A stretch of DNA of 13,631 nt, taken from NCBI GenBank assembly GCA_050115915.1, contig JASFPP010000098.1, positions 1-13,631 of the forward strand, read 5' to 3'. Origin of the DNA: WTAW01 sp050115915 (lineage in GTDB: Bacteria > Acidobacteriota > Aminicenantia > Aminicenantales > Aminicenantaceae). The notes beneath the pieces are model-generated. The model searched no databases. It was not told where the DNA came from and saw only the letters and a list, made by a program, of their open reading frames with translations. Positions within the stretch are counted from its first letter, which is position 1. The number at the start of each line of letters is the position of its first letter. Made by a program: the position numbers and the translations under genes. Shown here piece after piece: positions 6,319 to 13,528 of the stretch.

Positions 6319-8508
6319 ATGGATTTGCGTATATCATTAATAAAACAGATGCGAAAGACTGTCCTGTGTGTTGCCGCCATCCTGTTCCTCGTCTCTACTG
6401 TATTTCCCAACTCAACTCTTCAGCCACTAAGGACAGAGACGCCCCCGGTTATCGATGGGTCACTGGACGACAAGATCTGGGAATCGGCCCCGTCTGTCAC
6501 TGGATTCAAAACATTCCATCCTGATTTCGGGATAGACATGTCCGAGAAGACAATTGTTTACATGGCCTATGACAGGGAAAATCTATACTTCGGATTTAAA
6601 TGTTTCGACAGCCAGCCCAATAAGATCAAAGCATCGATTGCGAGGCGCGACACAATCCGGCCCGATGACTGGGTTTGCATCAACCTGGATTCCTTTAACG
6701 ACCAGCAATCGCTCTATGCTTTATATATCAACCCGCTGGGCATCCAGACGGACAGCAGGTACGCAAGCGGCCAGGAAGACTTCAGCCAAGACTTTGTTTT
6801 CTACAGTGCGGGTCGGATCGACGAAGAGGGGTATGTCGTCGAGGTTCAGCTTCCTTTAAAAAGCTTCCGGTTTTCCAATAAAAAAACCGTTGAAATGGGC
6901 GTTATTTTCGAGCGGAGAATTAGCCGGATCTCCACACATGGAACTTATCCCGCGTTGAGCCCGGAAAAGGGGATGTTCTTCCTCACACAGATGCAACCTA
7001 TGGTTATGCACGATATCAGGCATTACACACTGTTCGAATTACTCCCAGCTGTAACCCTGAACCAGAGGCAATATGCTGAAGAAGGCGACCTGAAAATCAC
7101 AGATCGGTTTAGCGACATTAGCCTGACGGCAAAATACGGCATCACTTCGAAACTGATCCTGGATGCCACCTACAATCCTGACTTCAGTCAGGTCGAATCC
7201 GATGCAGGACAGGTGGATGTCAATCTGCGATACGACCTCTATTTCCCAGAAAAGCGGCCCTTCTTCCTAGAGGGAAAGGAGAATTTCAACTTCGGAGGCT
7301 TTGCTGCTCACGATCCATTGAGCGAAGTGGTCTACACAAGGAAGATCGTCGATCCTCTTGCCGGCATCAAACTTTCGGGAAAGATCGGCACAAAAAACAC
7401 TCTCGCCTCGCTGTTTTCACTGGACGAATCGCCGAGTTATACAGGAGATGTGGATACGACAGGAAAGTATGCCATGTTTTCGATCCTCCGCTACAAAAGA
7501 GCATTGAGCGAAGACAGTTACCTTGGCGGTTTTTTTACGAGCCGGAACCTAAAGAACCACTTCAACCTTCTCGTGGGACCCGACGGACAGATCCGGCTCA
7601 CGCCTTCGAGTATTCTGGGATTCCATTTGTTTTATTCTCAGACTGGAGATGATGCCGAATTCGATAACTTCAGCGGCCACGCGTTGGGCCTGGATTACCT
7701 GTATGCTACGCGAAAACTGGATATCAACCTCGCCGTCAAGGAAATCTCTAAAGATTTCAATACGGAAACAGGATACCTCACACGGACAGGTCTTACGATG
7801 ATAGCCGGAGCGCTCAATCCCAAGTTTTATCCGAACATGAATTTCCTCCAGAGGATCGATGCTTCTATCCACACGTCCCAGCTCAAAGACCATTTCAACA
7901 AAATTTGGGAGACATATAACGCTCTGTCTTTCGCTTTCATCCTTCTCCGGAGCACACACCTATCCCTGTCCGCAGACTATTCCACAGAAAGCTACATGGA
8001 AGAAAAGTTCAACACAAGCGGATTGAGCGTTATCGGGATTAGCCAGTTCACAAAACAGTTCAACCTGCGTCTGGCTTATAGATACGGCAAGAAGATCTAC
8101 TATTCCGGGGATCCCTACCAAGGAAAAGGAGCCAACGCGAGCGGCCAGCTGATCTTTGAACCTTCTGAAAAGATCAACTTGAGAGTCAATCTGATCTATT
8201 CGGACTTTTTCCGTGATTCCGATTCTCTGAAGATCTATGATTACACGATAGCCCGAACCCGGTTGACCTACCAGATGAACAAATACCTCACCTTCCGCGG
8301 TATCGTGGAATACAACGATTACAACAAGACATTGCTGACAGACTTTCTTGTGTCTTTTCTGTACATTCCGGGAACCGTTATTCATTTGGGTTACGGGTCG
8401 CTCTACGAAAAGATTCAGTGGGTAAAGGGGGAGTACCGCGAGAGCGATCGTTTTCTGGAGATGGAACGAGGCCTTTTCTTCAAGGTGTCTTACCTCTGGC
8501 GGCTCTAA
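6319..8508 (+). CDS. DUF5916-type outer-membrane beta-barrel protein with N-terminal CBM9-like domain
   Basis: The protein has 729 residues. An alternative start at 6349 (Met11) gives a more typical signal peptide (MRKTVLCVAAILFLVSTVF); neither start has a clear ribosome site. Residues about 35-230 look like the carbohydrate-binding module 9-like fold that begins such proteins, with PPVIDGSLDDKIWESAP and DDWVCINLDSF as hallmarks. Residues about 245-729 match the DUF5916 barrel. The segment NPDFSQVESDAGQVDVN, followed closely by YFPEKRPFFLEG, is highly typical of the family. The remainder alternates polar and aromatic residues as barrel strands do and ends in a strand, FFKVSYLWRL. The family is common in Bacteroidota, Acidobacteriota and Aminicenantes. 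Its function is not settled; glycan or peptide binding and transport at the outer membrane has been supposed. It is a single gene, with the response-regulator operon 270 bases downstream. Confidence 0.9.
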   Translation: MDLRISLIKQMRKTVLCVAAILFLVSTVFPNSTLQPLRTETPPVIDGSLDDKIWESAPSVTGFKTFHPDFGIDMSEKTIVYMAYDRENLYFGFKCFDSQPNKIKASIARRDTIRPDDWVCINLDSFNDQQSLYALYINPLGIQTDSRYASGQEDFSQDFVFYSAGRIDEEGYVVEVQLPLKSFRFSNKKTVEMGVIFERRISRISTHGTYPALSPEKGMFFLTQMQPMVMHDIRHYTLFELLPAVTLNQRQYAEEGDLKITDRFSDISLTAKYGITSKLILDATYNPDFSQVESDAGQVDVNLRYDLYFPEKRPFFLEGKENFNFGGFAAHDPLSEVVYTRKIVDPLAGIKLSGKIGTKNTLASLFSLDESPSYTGDVDTTGKYAMFSILRYKRALSEDSYLGGFFTSRNLKNHFNLLVGPDGQIRLTPSSILGFHLFYSQTGDDAEFDNFSGHALGLDYLYATRKLDINLAVKEISKDFNTETGYLTRTGLTMIAGALNPKFYPNMNFLQRIDASIHTSQLKDHFNKIWETYNALSFAFILLRSTHLSLSADYSTESYMEEKFNTSGLSVIGISQFTKQFNLRLAYRYGKKIYYSGDPYQGKGANASGQLIFEPSEKINLRVNLIYSDFFRDSDSLKIYDYTIARTRLTYQMNKYLTFRGIVEYNDYNKTLLTDFLVSFLYIPGTVIHLGYGSLYEKIQWVKGEYRESDRFLEMERGLFFKVSYLWRL

Positions 8509-8660
8509 CCGATCCCAACAACAAGCATTTGATCGCTCTGTGAAGGGATGCCACTAGTCCGGTGTCGGATCGTTCGGGAAACGAACCGGGCAGCGGATCG
8601 ATCCCTCAACAATCCCCACGTCTTGTCGTTCTATACGGAGCACTGACCCAATACCGATTA

Positions 8661-8712
8661 ATTGACACACATCGAAAGTGTCATTGACATAGGGGGTGTC
8701 GGATGATAATTT
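8661..8712 (+). promoter_or_regulatory. Operon promoter with two TGACA/TGTCA units
   Basis: TTGACA occurs twice, at 8662-8667 and 8684-8689. The second is spaced 17 bases from TAATTT (8707-8712) and 15 from GATAAT (8705-8710), so it is the likely -35. The stretch reads as two imperfect tandem units of the form ATTGACA...GTGTC (8661-8682 and 8683-8700). TGACAC at 8663-8668 is inverted against GTGTCA at 8678-8683. TGTCA-T-TGACA at 8679-8689 forms a palindrome over the -35, like the one at 6245-6256. This suggests an operator array. Confidence 0.5.
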
Positions 8713-8717
8713 AGGCT

Positions 8718-8743
8718 GCGTGTAGAAATATTTTTCGACACGC
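8718..8743 (+). promoter_or_regulatory. Hairpin at the presumed mRNA 5' end of the operon
   Basis: GCGTGT (8718-8723) pairs with ACACGC (8738-8743), and GAAA (8725-8728) with TTTC (8733-8736). One mismatch separates the two stem parts and the loop is TATT. It starts where transcription from the -10 box at 8705-8712 would begin. It may stabilise the leader RNA or be a protein site on DNA. No U-run follows, so it is not a terminator. Confidence 0.45.
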
Positions 8744-8777
8744 CTTTACGTACGACTAAACTCCGCTAACGCAAGAA

Positions 8778-10154
8778 ATGGAAAAAACAAATATTCTCGT
8801 CGTCGAAGATGAGAGCATCGTCGCCAGGGATATACGCAACATGCTGCTCGGTCTAGGTTACGACGTCACCGCTGTCATCTCAGACGCCAAAGAAGCCGTC
8901 AAAAGCGCCAAAAAAGAAAAGCCGCACTTGGTGTTGATGGACATCATGCTCAAGGGAGATATCTCTGGAGTCGAGGCCGCTGACCAAATATACTCCGGAC
9001 TCAACATCCCCGTGGTCTACCTCACTGCTTATGCCGATGAGACCACACTCCAGCGCGCCAAAAAAACAGAACCGTTCGGATACCTGCTTAAACCCTTCGA
9101 AGAACGCGAGTTGAAATCCACCATAGAGATCGCCCTCTATAAATTCGGTATGGAGATGAAGCTCAGAGAACGGGAACGGTGGCTCACCACAATGCTCAAA
9201 AGCATTGAGGACGGCGTCATTGCGACGGATAAAAAGGGGAATATCACGTTCATGAATCCCCTTGCAGAGGCTTTAACAGGATGGCGGCAGACCAGGGCTA
9301 TCGGCAAACCTCTGAACAAAGTCTACAAGATCTTGGACACAAAAAAAGAGAATGAGCGGACAATCTCCATCAAAGATATTCTGACAGGAGATGAAAATCT
9401 ACTTCCCCGCGATATTGTCCTTGCGTCTAAATCAGGAAAGGCCATTCCTGTAGACCACCGGGCCGCACCGATAACAGACGAAGCCGGGAATACTTCGGGC
9501 GTCGTTCTGGCTTTCAGAGACATCACGCGGCAGAAGGAAACAGAAGAAGAACTCATAGAGAGCTACGATCGCCTCAAACAGGCCATGGAAGGGACGGTCC
9601 AGGCCATGGCTTACACGATCGAAACCAGGGATCCGTACACAGCCGGGCACCAGCGAAGGGTGACTCAGCTGGCTTGTGCTCTGGCCGAAAAGATGGGGCT
9701 TCCCACAGATGTTCAAGAAGGGGTCCGCATGGCCGGGGACCTTCATGATATCGGCAAGATCTATGTCCCTGCTGAGATCCTCAGCAAACCGGGCAAACTC
9801 TCCGAGGCCGAGTATAACATCATCAAAACACATTCCCAGGTTGGTTACGACATACTGAAGACCATCGAGTTTCCCTGGCCCATTGCCGACATAGTCCTCC
9901 AGCATCACGAACGGATGAACGGGACCGGATACCCCGCCGGGCTTAAAGGCAAAGATATCCTTCTGGAAGCAAGAATCCTCGCCGTGGCGGATGTCATCGA
10001 AGCCATGGCCACCCACAGGCCTTACCGCCCTGCCCTCAGTATCGAGGTGGCTCTTGAAGAGATCTCTGAAAACAAGGGAAAGCTCTACGACTCGGAGGTT
10101 GTGGAGGCCTGTCTTAAAATCTTCGAAGAAGGATTCATGTTCGAAGAAAAGTGA
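8778..10154 (+). CDS. Response regulator with PAS and HD-GYP domains (probable cyclic-di-GMP phosphodiesterase)
   Basis: The protein has 458 residues. The receiver domain occupies about 1-120, with the acidic pair Glu10/Asp11, phospho-acceptor Asp55 in VLMDIML, the conserved Thr of YLTAYAD and the Lys of LLKPFEE. A PAS domain follows at about 132-253 (SIEDGVIATDKKGNITFMNP, ending in FRDITRQKE). The HD-GYP domain takes up about 265-450, with H323-D324 in LHDIGK, H376-H377-E378, and G384-Y385-P386 in GTGYPAGLKG. All these metal-binding and signature residues are intact, so hydrolysis of cyclic-di-GMP in the cytoplasm is likely. No DNA-binding domain is present. No histidine kinase gene is adjacent, so the phosphate donor must be encoded elsewhere. 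It is the first gene of a tightly packed three-gene unit. The start at 8778 has no strong ribosome site. Confidence 0.92.
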   Translation: MEKTNILVVEDESIVARDIRNMLLGLGYDVTAVISDAKEAVKSAKKEKPHLVLMDIMLKGDISGVEAADQIYSGLNIPVVYLTAYADETTLQRAKKTEPFGYLLKPFEERELKSTIEIALYKFGMEMKLRERERWLTTMLKSIEDGVIATDKKGNITFMNPLAEALTGWRQTRAIGKPLNKVYKILDTKKENERTISIKDILTGDENLLPRDIVLASKSGKAIPVDHRAAPITDEAGNTSGVVLAFRDITRQKETEEELIESYDRLKQAMEGTVQAMAYTIETRDPYTAGHQRRVTQLACALAEKMGLPTDVQEGVRMAGDLHDIGKIYVPAEILSKPGKLSEAEYNIIKTHSQVGYDILKTIEFPWPIADIVLQHHERMNGTGYPAGLKGKDILLEARILAVADVIEAMATHRPYRPALSIEVALEEISENKGKLYDSEVVEACLKIFEEGFMFEEK

Positions 10155-10396
10155 AAAAAATCATCCTCTATCTTTTGCTTGTTTCATCTCTATTGGCCTC
10201 CATTGCAGGCATCGCTCTTTTTATTATCCTGTTCGTTCCCGATTTCAACATCTACTGGCTGATAATCTCACCGATCATTCTTGCACTCTACCAAGCCCCC
10301 GCCGCATACCTTTTTTATTTATACAGAAAATATAAACACAGAATGCACGCTGAAGAATCAGACTCCTCCGAAGGAGACGAGACATTATGCAGTTGA
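10151..10396 (+). CDS. Small two-helix membrane protein (81 residues)
   Basis: The GTG start at 10151 overlaps the stop of the response regulator in a GTGA arrangement, a classic sign of translational coupling. The stop overlaps the next gene by 10 bases. The protein has two hydrophobic segments at about 4-29 and 35-58, then a basic stretch (YRKYKHRMH), then an acidic tail (EESDSSEGDE), so the tail probably lies in the cytoplasm. I do not recognise a family. Small two-helix partners are known beside some sodium/solute symporters, and its position directly before one suggests that kind of role. This is inference from context; no diagnostic motif supports it. Confidence 0.7.
   Translation: MKKIILYLLLVSSLLASIAGIALFIILFVPDFNIYWLIISPIILALYQAPAAYLFYLYRKYKHRMHAEESDSSEGDETLCS
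10363..10376 (+). promoter_or_regulatory. Ribosome site of the symporter gene inside a small hairpin
   Basis: The only good ribosome-binding sequence for the symporter is AAGGAG at 10371-10376, 10 bases before its ATG. CTCCT at 10363-10367 is complementary to AGGAG at 10372-10376 with a CCGA loop. The site can therefore be masked unless ribosomes translating the small upstream gene open it. Confidence 0.4.
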
Positions 10397-11925
10397 ACTG
10401 GGTCGACATCGGGATATTCCTCGTTTTTGTGTCGTTCGTCGTGGGAACCAGCCTTTACAAGAGCCGCCAAAAGAAAGAAACGACAGAGGATTACTTCCTC
10501 GCCGGCCGCACCCTCTTCTGGTACCTGATCGGTTTTTCTCTCATCGCATCCAACATCTCCACAGAACAGTTCGTCGGGATGTCCGGACAGAGTGCCGGGC
10601 ATGTGGGGATGGCTGTCGCCAGTTATGAGTGGATGGCGGCCATCACACTTGTTTTTGTTGCCCTCTTTTTCCTCCCCAAGTTCCTCAAAAGCGGAATCTT
10701 CACGATTCCCGAGTACCTGGAATACCGGTACAGTCCTTTACCCCGGGCCATTATGGCCTTTTACACGATGGTCATTTACGTCGCTGTGACGATCGCAGCC
10801 GTCCTCTACTCGGGAGGCTTGACTCTCCACACTATATTCGGCATGGATCTCACGCAGGCCGTTTGGTTGATTGGGATCATCGCGGCCCTCTACACCACCT
10901 ATGGCGGTTTACGGGCTGTTGTCTGGGCAGACCTTATCCAGGGCTCGGCCCTGATCATCGGGGGCGCCTTGACGTTGATCCTCGGATTTATCGCGGTCGG
11001 CGGAGTGGGAGAATTCTTCGCGAACAATGCGGACAGACTTCACATGATTTTGCCTTCAGACCATCCGGAAATCCCCTGGACTGCGCTCATCATCGGCCTC
11101 TGGATCCCGAACTTTTATTATTGGGGATTGAACCAATACATCACACAGCGAACTCTGGGAGCGAGGAGCTTAAAACAGGGACAGCTGGGTGTTGTATTTG
11201 CCGCGGGTTTGAAGCTCCTCATCCCCTTTATCGTTGTCTTCCCCGGGATCATGGCCCTGCAGCTCTACGGAGGGGAGATGACGACCAGCGACCAGGCCTA
11301 TCCTCTACTCATCAAAAACCTCATCCCGGCGGGACTCAAAGGATTTATGTTCGCAGCGATCTTCGGCGCTGTCATGAGCTCTCTGGATTCGATGCTTAAC
11401 TCTGCCTCCACTATCTTCACCATGGACCTCTACAAACGCCACTTCAAAAAGGAGGCCACGTCGAAATCGCTCATATTGATAGGACGGATTATGACGGGCG
11501 TCTTCGTTTTTATCGGATGCCTTATCGCCCCCCAGTTGGGCAATCCCAAATTTATGGGGATCTTTCATTACATCCAGGACTTCCAGGGCTACATCTCACC
11601 AGGGATTCTGGCGGCTTTTATTTTCGGGCTTTTCATCAAATGGGCTCCGTCATCCGCGGCGATTACAGCACTCATCCTGAATGTCCCAGTCTATGGCATC
11701 CTTCACCTCGAAACCTTCGATAACATCGTGTTCTTGAACAAGATGGCCATTACCTTCGGTATCCTTATCCTTGTGATGACAGCCATCACACTGCTCGTAC
11801 CGCTCAAGGAGCCGAAGGTTCTTCCAACAAAAGGCGGCATCGATCAAAAACCGGCATTGGCCGCCAAATGGCTAGGACTGGCTGTGGTTGTGGTCACCAT
11901 AGCCCTTTACATCATCTTCTGGTAA
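10387..11925 (+). CDS. Sodium/solute symporter of the SSS family, vSGLT-like (probable sodium/sugar cotransporter)
   Basis: The protein has 512 residues, usual for the family, with hydrophobic helices along the whole chain and a final helix at the C-terminus. Several segments closely follow the Vibrio galactose transporter vSGLT as I recall it: ASNISTEQFVGMSG (about 54-67), SYEWMAAITL (about 79-88), TTYGGLRAVVWADLIQG, YYWGLNQYITQRTLGA, SSLDSMLNSASTIFTMDLYK and YIQDFQGYISPGILA. They include the helix-1 Asn and Gln, the Glu of the YEW motif and the NQY segment that line the sugar site in that protein, plus the Ser-rich SSLDSMLNS region near the sodium site. Differences such as YEWMA instead of YEWMS leave the exact substrate open; a hexose or another small polyol or sugar is likely. 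It acts in the inner membrane and is the last gene of the operon started by the HD-GYP regulator. Confidence 0.93.
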   Translation: MQLNWVDIGIFLVFVSFVVGTSLYKSRQKKETTEDYFLAGRTLFWYLIGFSLIASNISTEQFVGMSGQSAGHVGMAVASYEWMAAITLVFVALFFLPKFLKSGIFTIPEYLEYRYSPLPRAIMAFYTMVIYVAVTIAAVLYSGGLTLHTIFGMDLTQAVWLIGIIAALYTTYGGLRAVVWADLIQGSALIIGGALTLILGFIAVGGVGEFFANNADRLHMILPSDHPEIPWTALIIGLWIPNFYYWGLNQYITQRTLGARSLKQGQLGVVFAAGLKLLIPFIVVFPGIMALQLYGGEMTTSDQAYPLLIKNLIPAGLKGFMFAAIFGAVMSSLDSMLNSASTIFTMDLYKRHFKKEATSKSLILIGRIMTGVFVFIGCLIAPQLGNPKFMGIFHYIQDFQGYISPGILAAFIFGLFIKWAPSSAAITALILNVPVYGILHLETFDNIVFLNKMAITFGILILVMTAITLLVPLKEPKVLPTKGGIDQKPALAAKWLGLAVVVVTIALYIIFW

Positions 11926-11997
11926 TAAGCCTCCCCTCCAACTTCTAAAAACCTCGATGAACGGAGTGGATAAGGGATAATAAGAACGCTTAGATTT

Positions 11998-12432
11998 TCA
12001 CTTTCCCTCGAGAAATTTATCGAGCTCTGCTCTCAGCCGTTTCTGTTCCTCTGCGATTTTAGTGGTTATCTTCATCGCCAGCTCATAATCTCCCAGCAAG
12101 CCACTTTTAAAGCGGGCCTGCAAGAACTCTTTTTTTCGGTCTTCCTCCATTTCCAGAAAGGAAAAGAAATCTTCGGCGATCTCTTCTGTTCTTTGTGCTT
12201 CATCATCAGGAACAAAATTCGCCAGAGAAATATACCCGTACTTAAGATGTTCACGGATATCTGTTTCGTCGGTCATAAGCAACGCCACTCGTATGGCGTT
12301 TTTGATTACCTTTTTGCTGTAGGGGAGCTTGGACTCGGGCACTCCGAATGTGCGCTTGGCCGTTCCCTTGAGAACCTTCCCGTATTCTCCAATAATACCA
12401 AAAACCGCTTGTTCGACGTCCTTCTTTTTCAT
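11998..12432 (-). CDS. Conserved-looking hypothetical helical protein (144 residues)
   Basis: I do not recognise a family. The protein is soluble, rich in Lys and Glu, without signal peptide or membrane segment, and predicted by eye to be almost wholly helical. The C-terminus from about 105 (KITTKIAEEQKRLRAELDKF) looks like a coiled coil. The middle contains KKVIKNAIRVALLMTDE and an acidic stretch (PDDEAQRTEEIAEDFFSFLE). The start at 12432 has only a weak AGG upstream, but a clear promoter lies about 75 bases before it. It converges with the symporter operon across a gap of 72 bases in which I see no obvious terminator. Coding is supported by length, start context and protein-like composition. 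Confidence 0.75.
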   Translation of the reverse strand: MKKKDVEQAVFGIIGEYGKVLKGTAKRTFGVPESKLPYSKKVIKNAIRVALLMTDETDIREHLKYGYISLANFVPDDEAQRTEEIAEDFFSFLEMEEDRKKEFLQARFKSGLLGDYELAMKITTKIAEEQKRLRAELDKFLEGK

Positions 12433-12504
12433 GGGGGACCTAAAAAAGTCCAGGATGTGTTCTTAAAAGGAAAACAAACACCATCCCCTTATCTCTTCGA
12501 GACT

Positions 12505-12533
12505 AGAATATAGACTGGCAATGGGTGTGTCAA
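12505..12533 (-). promoter_or_regulatory. Promoter for the 11998-12432 gene
   Basis: On the minus strand TTGACA (12528-12533) and TATTCT (12505-12510) are exactly 17 bases apart. The implied RNA leader is about 65 bases. This makes the helical-protein gene an independent unit, separate from the zinc-ribbon gene upstream on the same strand. Confidence 0.55.
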
Positions 12534-12563
12534 ATGAAAGAAATTAAAGAAAGAAATTAAAAT

Positions 12564-12812
12564 TTATTTTAAGCGTGGATCGATATGACCGGGCCCGCCG
12601 CACTCGGGTGTGTAACACGTGATGTTAAAGAATTCACATTTCTCTTTGCATTCCGGGCATTTCTCTGGCAGCATGGTCGCAGTAAAGATAAATCCACACT
12701 CTCCGCACTTCCAGTAGGTCTGATTACACTCGGGACAGATGTCTCCACTGAACCTACCCTGTGCTGTGTATCCGCAGTGAGCACATTCATAGCTATCTTT
12801 TTTATTCTCCAT
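12564..12812 (-). CDS. Rubredoxin-like / tandem zinc-ribbon protein (82 residues)
   Basis: This small protein has eleven cysteines. C10-x2-C13 with C26-x2-C29 make one four-cysteine metal site. C36-x2-C39 with C52-x2-C55 make a second. Three further cysteines (C59, C66, C71) lie in the tail, which reads CEFFNITCYTPECGGPG followed by HIDPRL. The knuckle sequences YECAHCGY and WKCGECGF are typical of rubredoxin and rubrerythrin C-terminal domains. The tail resembles that of short rubredoxin-like proteins that I associate with sulfate reducers and other strict anaerobes. It probably binds iron or zinc and takes part in electron transfer or oxygen defence in the cytoplasm; the partner is unknown. 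A good ribosome site, AGAGGAG, lies about 9 bases before the ATG. The 10-base palindrome ATTCTAGAAT at 12841-12850 sits in its upstream region. Confidence 0.85.
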   Translation of the reverse strand: MENKKDSYECAHCGYTAQGRFSGDICPECNQTYWKCGECGFIFTATMLPEKCPECKEKCEFFNITCYTPECGGPGHIDPRLK

Positions 12813-12931
12813 GTTCTCTGTCTCCTCTCTTCTTTTTGCTATTCTAGAATATTTTCGTACAAAAATCCTAATTATTTATCCCAATATCCAAATTCAGTTC
12901 CTTTTGTTCCCCTCCAGTGGTCTCGATCATA

Positions 12932-13010
12932 CTATTTTTGTCTGTATTTCATAACCCGAGCATTAGGCACATCTATGATGTATAAAACTCCGGATTTATC
13001 TAGGGCTACT
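12932..13010 (-). pseudogene. Remnant: C-terminal end of an NHL-repeat (six-bladed propeller type) protein
   Basis: On the minus strand the codons up to a stop at 12932-12934 read GVALDKSG, then VLYIIDVPNARVMKY, then RQK. This fits the NHL-repeat pattern, in which a Val-x-Asp strand is followed by G.(I/L)Y(V/I).D..N.RV.(K/V)(Y/F). Only one repeat is left. Its upstream part ends at about 13010, where a recombinase remnant on the other strand begins. It is too short to function and is taken as debris of a deleted gene. Confidence 0.6.
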
Positions 13011-13011
13011 C

Positions 13012-13167
13012 CATTGTTTCGCTACACATCTTTTAGAAGGCGGTGCCGATCTCCGCGCTGTTCAACTCATGCTAGGCCATAGCCAGATAACCACAACACA
13101 AATCTATACCCACGTAAACCGGAAACACATCCAGTACGCATATGAAAAATACCATCCCCGCGCTTAA
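13012..13167 (+). pseudogene. Remnant: C-terminal end of a tyrosine recombinase (XerC/XerD or integrase type)
   Basis: The 51 codons before the TAA at 13165-13167 begin HCFATHLLEGGADLRAV and continue QLMLGHSQITTTQIYTHV, then NRKHIQYAYEKYHPRA. These match the end of tyrosine recombinases. They include the box with His (first residue), the GH dipeptide of LGHS, and the catalytic Tyr in TQIYTHV. The normal preceding LR of the RHxFATH motif and all the rest of the protein are missing; in the same frame the upstream codons read unrelated residues. The break at about 13011 coincides with the end of the NHL remnant. Confidence 0.85.
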
Positions 13168-13228
13168 ACTTATCTATTCCCTTCACCCAATGTTTAATGA
13201 TTAGACATAATTTGCCGCGCAATTTCTA

Positions 13229-13257
13229 TTGACATAGATTGCCGGGTTTGATTGAAT
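13229..13257 (+). promoter_or_regulatory. Promoter of the truncated beta-lactamase-family gene
   Basis: TTGACA at 13229-13234 and TTGAAT at 13252-13257 are 17 bases apart, with the start codon about 47 bases downstream. The consensus -35 and exact spacing suggest the disrupted gene was expressed from here. Confidence 0.5.
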
Positions 13258-13303
13258 TATCACCAGTCAAGAGGGTTTCTTATTGAGTAAAAGGAGGTTT
13301 TCT

Positions 13304-13528
13304 ATGAAGGGAAAATTACTAGTCGTGTTATTGGGTCTGGTTTTTTGCCTCTGTACCTTATCCACGTTGGCTATTGGTGATGAGGAGAAAGCCAATTTCG
13401 ACCAACTTGAGGATAACATTCACAAGGTTATGAAAAAGGCTCAAATTCCTGGACTCAGTATATCTGTAATCAAGGATGATTCAGTAATATTTTCAAAGGG
13501 ATTTGGTGTGTGTATAGCAGGCAAGTGA
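13304..13528 (+). pseudogene. Beta-lactamase-family serine hydrolase (PF00144 type), cut after about 70 residues by an insertion sequence
   Basis: The ATG at 13304 is chosen over an in-frame TTG at 13283 because AAGGAGG (13291-13297) sits six bases before it. A signal peptide (MKGKLLVVLLGLVFCLCTLSTLA) is followed by a lead-in helix (NFDQLEDNIHKVMKKAQ) and the family's typical opening strands, IPGLSISVIKDDSVIFSKGFG. Normally a GYAD-like turn and then the catalytic SxxK motif follow some 25-30 residues later. Here the frame runs into VCIAGK and stops at 13526-13528. That stop lies within or at the border of an IS3-family element, so the active site is lost. Related proteins are secreted esterases, peptidases or beta-lactamases. 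The rest of the gene may lie beyond the insertion, outside the window. Confidence 0.8.

Noticed and set aside
7549..8385. Two long minus-strand open frames inside the DUF5916 gene
   Set aside because: They are mirror frames of a well-supported coding sequence with family motifs on the plus strand.
8572..8604. GTTCG/CGAAC hairpin and GGATCGATCC palindrome after the DUF5916 gene as terminator or attachment site
   Set aside because: The stem is short, no U-run follows, and no second copy or recombinase context supports an attachment site.
9432..10016. A 194-codon minus-strand frame inside the HD-GYP gene
   Set aside because: The plus strand carries intact receiver, PAS and HD-GYP motifs. The minus frame shows no recognisable domain and no ribosome site.
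10629..11399. A 256-codon plus-strand frame overlapping the symporter in another phase
   Set aside because: Its composition, rich in His, Pro and Arg, is typical of an out-of-phase reading of a membrane-protein gene. The symporter frame is strongly supported.
12585..13082. A plus-strand frame of 165 codons
   Set aside because: It lies opposite the zinc-ribbon gene and then runs out of phase through the NHL and recombinase remnants, so it joins unrelated pieces and has no coherent protein.
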